64,000 nucleotides of DNA from Dirofilaria immitis (taxonomy: Eukaryota; Nematoda; Chromadorea; Rhabditida; Onchocercidae): positions 3,501,501 to 3,565,500 of the forward strand of contig JAKNDB010000092.1 of NCBI GenBank assembly GCA_024305405.1, written 5' to 3'. Position 1 is the first letter of the stretch. The number at the start of each line of letters is the position of its first letter. Shown piece by piece: positions 52,207 through 64,000 of the stretch. The position numbers and the translations under genes are program-made. Below the pieces are notes generated by a model. That model did no database searches. It was not told where the DNA came from and saw only the letters and a program-made list of their open reading frames with translations.

Positions 52207-54491
52207 TGATTTGATTTAAAAATGAAATTTAATAAAATGAAAAGTTTCTATGTTTGTTAAGTGACAAACATAATTATTTGTAATCAAAAAGAGGAGAAAA
52301 CGATTAGGAAAAGAAATGAAAAATTTCATTCTTATTTTTTTAATTATATAGAAAAAAGAAAAATGCTGAAAAAGGAAGAAGTGACGACAAATTTTACCAA
52401 ATCATTTGTATACAAAACTTGGAATAAAGCTGGAAAATTGGATAAAAACGCATGAGATTAAGTAAATATAAGAATTAAAAAGTTTCAAAAAGTAAAAAAA
52501 AAACTTACCATTATTGATTGAGCAATTCTTTGCTACCAATTACCACAAAAGAAGCAAAATTCTTATTTGACAAAATTCGCTTTTCTATCTTTCCTCCCTC
52601 TCTCTCTCTCTTTTCTTTCCTCTATCTCCCTTCCTCTCTCCCTTTCTCCCTCTCCTTCAGTGATTTGTCAACCGGTTTTTCAATGATTTCATAATGTTTG
52701 ATTGAAATAACAATCGATACTATATTGCTCGAACTCGTGACAACTTAGCAATACTTTTCATGCTATCTCATCACAAATCATTAAAGCATTTAATAGACGA
52801 TGAGTCAGATCCCAAAAATTGATTTTTAAATGAAATTTCAAAAAAATTTTGATGTTTATTTAGTAATGCATGTGAAAATATTGATATGGTATTAGCTCTT
52901 TTATCAAAATTATCAATTGTTGTCATCAAATTGTCAATTTTTTGATTCCTCTGTCACTTTTGGGTTTCTTTTCATCACTTTGTAATGATAATATTTCATT
53001 TAAACATTAAAAATTAATTTCAAAAAACGACATCAACTAATATTAGTTATAGGAATGTATACGTTTATCATAATAGCGCTGTCCTTATCACTGATACCCA
53101 TAACCGTTATCTGTAGAAAATCTTCCAAAAATTCGTTCTAAAATTTATTCTAAAAATGATGAAAGTTATTAAAAATAATAATAATTGAGTCAATAAAAAA
53201 TCGTTTTTATACTGTCATGAACTTTTTTTTTGTATTAGCAGTATTTAAAATCTTTTTGGTACTTTTACAATAAGGGATGAAAAAGGAACTTTATAATACG
53301 AATAAGAAAGCTTCATGATTTTCTTATGATAAACATTTTAAGTGATGATGAAAAAGTGAAAACGTATGATAAGGACCAACTTTTCATAATAAAAATCGGT
53401 TTTTATGCTAAAAGCGAAAAATCTTTATAAAAGGAAAAAATTTTCTATGATAAAAGTAATTATACTATATGCAAGATACAAGATTCTGATTGAAAACACG
53501 AAGAAATTATGCTTTTGGAAATACTTTGTTAGTTTCTATTTCTTTTTGTTTTTCATCATTGTTTGAAATATCAAATAAGAATTTTACCACAAAATTAAAT
53601 AGCTTGTTTGTTACAAAGCATATCATTTGTGGCAGTTAAAAGGAACGAAAAGTTATCAACAAAAATATGACAAAATAGTGATAAAAACGAAAAAAACATT
53701 AAAATAAATGCATGTATATATATATATATATATTTAAAAAGGGAAGAAAAATTAAGGCATTTATAATTTGAACAAAATTAATCACAAATTTGTAATAATA
53801 ATATAAGGCAAATCAAATATATATGTTCTAATAAATTATCATTTCTAAAAAGACAAGAATGAATGATTTGAGTCCCTTCCAAATAAAAAATTATTTTATT
53901 ATTTTCCGTTTTGCATGATAATATTTTCGACAGCTTACTTTGCACATCACGTTAAGACATTTTTATATTTTTCTTAAGATCTTTATCAGTTAATTGAACT
54001 TGATGAAAAGTTTGAATAGTTTCATACTATTGGTAAAATTTTAACTCATTATTCTTTTTTGTTGAAAATATCCTTTATCATTTATTACAAATATCTTTTA
54101 TACTTTATTATAAAGGAATTTACTATCGACAACGACAGCGGAAATTTTGAAAATTTTCGAAAATATTTATGAAAAGTTGCAATCGTTTTCAAATATCACG
54201 TATTTTCATCTTTTTTTCTCGTCAAATGCGTAACTATTTAAGGCGTAATTCAATCGGTGAAAAATACAATACGAAATGAAATAATAAGAACGGAAATTTA
54301 TAAAAGAAATATATTACTTATAAAATATACGAAGACTGAAAATAATAGAAACACAAACTTTTATATTTCATTTTAAATTGGGCATTTTGAATAAACCTAC
54401 TTTAATTAATTTAACCCTTTTTTCCCTTTCTATTATCAAAAGAAAGGAAAAAGGAAGAAAATTTAAGTTGTAATGTCCTGAAATGCGACAA
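52207..54491. other. Intergenic, with a CT-rich tract and TA run
   Basis: The interval lies between the TMC stop codon (right) and the CYSTM-like start (left), both on minus. It holds a C/T-rich tract at about 52580-52662 and a short TA run near 53715-53733. A 64-codon lysine-rich open frame on plus at 52261-52455 has no splice or motif support. Confidence 0.4.

Positions 54492-64000
<9,509 letters not shown>

Overview
The window is AT-rich eukaryotic nuclear DNA with multi-exon genes, GT-AG introns from about 50 bases to over 1 kb, polypyrimidine-TTTTAG or TTTCAG acceptors, and long (AAT)n microsatellites. The gene set (TMC channel, TTLL11, SNX17, SMC5, GAS41, a PMP3-type proteolipid, a CYSTM-like peptide) together with this gene architecture suggests a nematode, perhaps a filarial or other spirurid species. 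That placement is inference from composition and gene content. No rRNA, tRNA, transposon or CRISPR was recognised.

Layout: a small orphan gene on the minus strand (377-1668); a second minus-strand orphan gene in pieces from 3183 to 7668, with a roughly 1.5-kb near-pure AAT tract (about 5504-7035) between its exons; GAS41/YEATS4 on plus (9530-11569); a long sparse stretch (about 11.6-25.4 kb) holding only a PMP3/UPF0057 gene on plus (19079-19968), a few doubtful exons and a composite ATT array; ttll-11 on plus (25378-32544); smc-5 on minus (33508-44671), tail to tail with ttll-11; snx-17 on plus (45446-49952), head to head with smc-5; a CYSTM-like gene on minus (51280-52206); and a TMC gene on minus (54492 to beyond 64000), whose 5' part lies outside the window.

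Most spliced models were rebuilt by matching donor and acceptor phases exon by exon. The phase arithmetic closes for GAS41, PMP3, TTLL11, SNX17 and TMC only if single bases are added or removed at particular sites, nearly all of them homopolymer runs. About fourteen such sites were found in six conserved genes. I read this as consensus error in a long-read-like assembly, not as decay of six unrelated housekeeping genes.

The genes are ordinary nuclear genes with separate jobs: chromatin reading (GAS41), Smc5/6 DNA repair, microtubule glutamylation (TTLL11), endosomal recycling (SNX17) and mechanotransduction (TMC). I saw no gene cluster that looks like a new system. The least explained items are the two orphan minus-strand genes at the left end, the giant AAT tract between exons of one of them, and a phase-compatible extra 3' exon downstream of GAS41.
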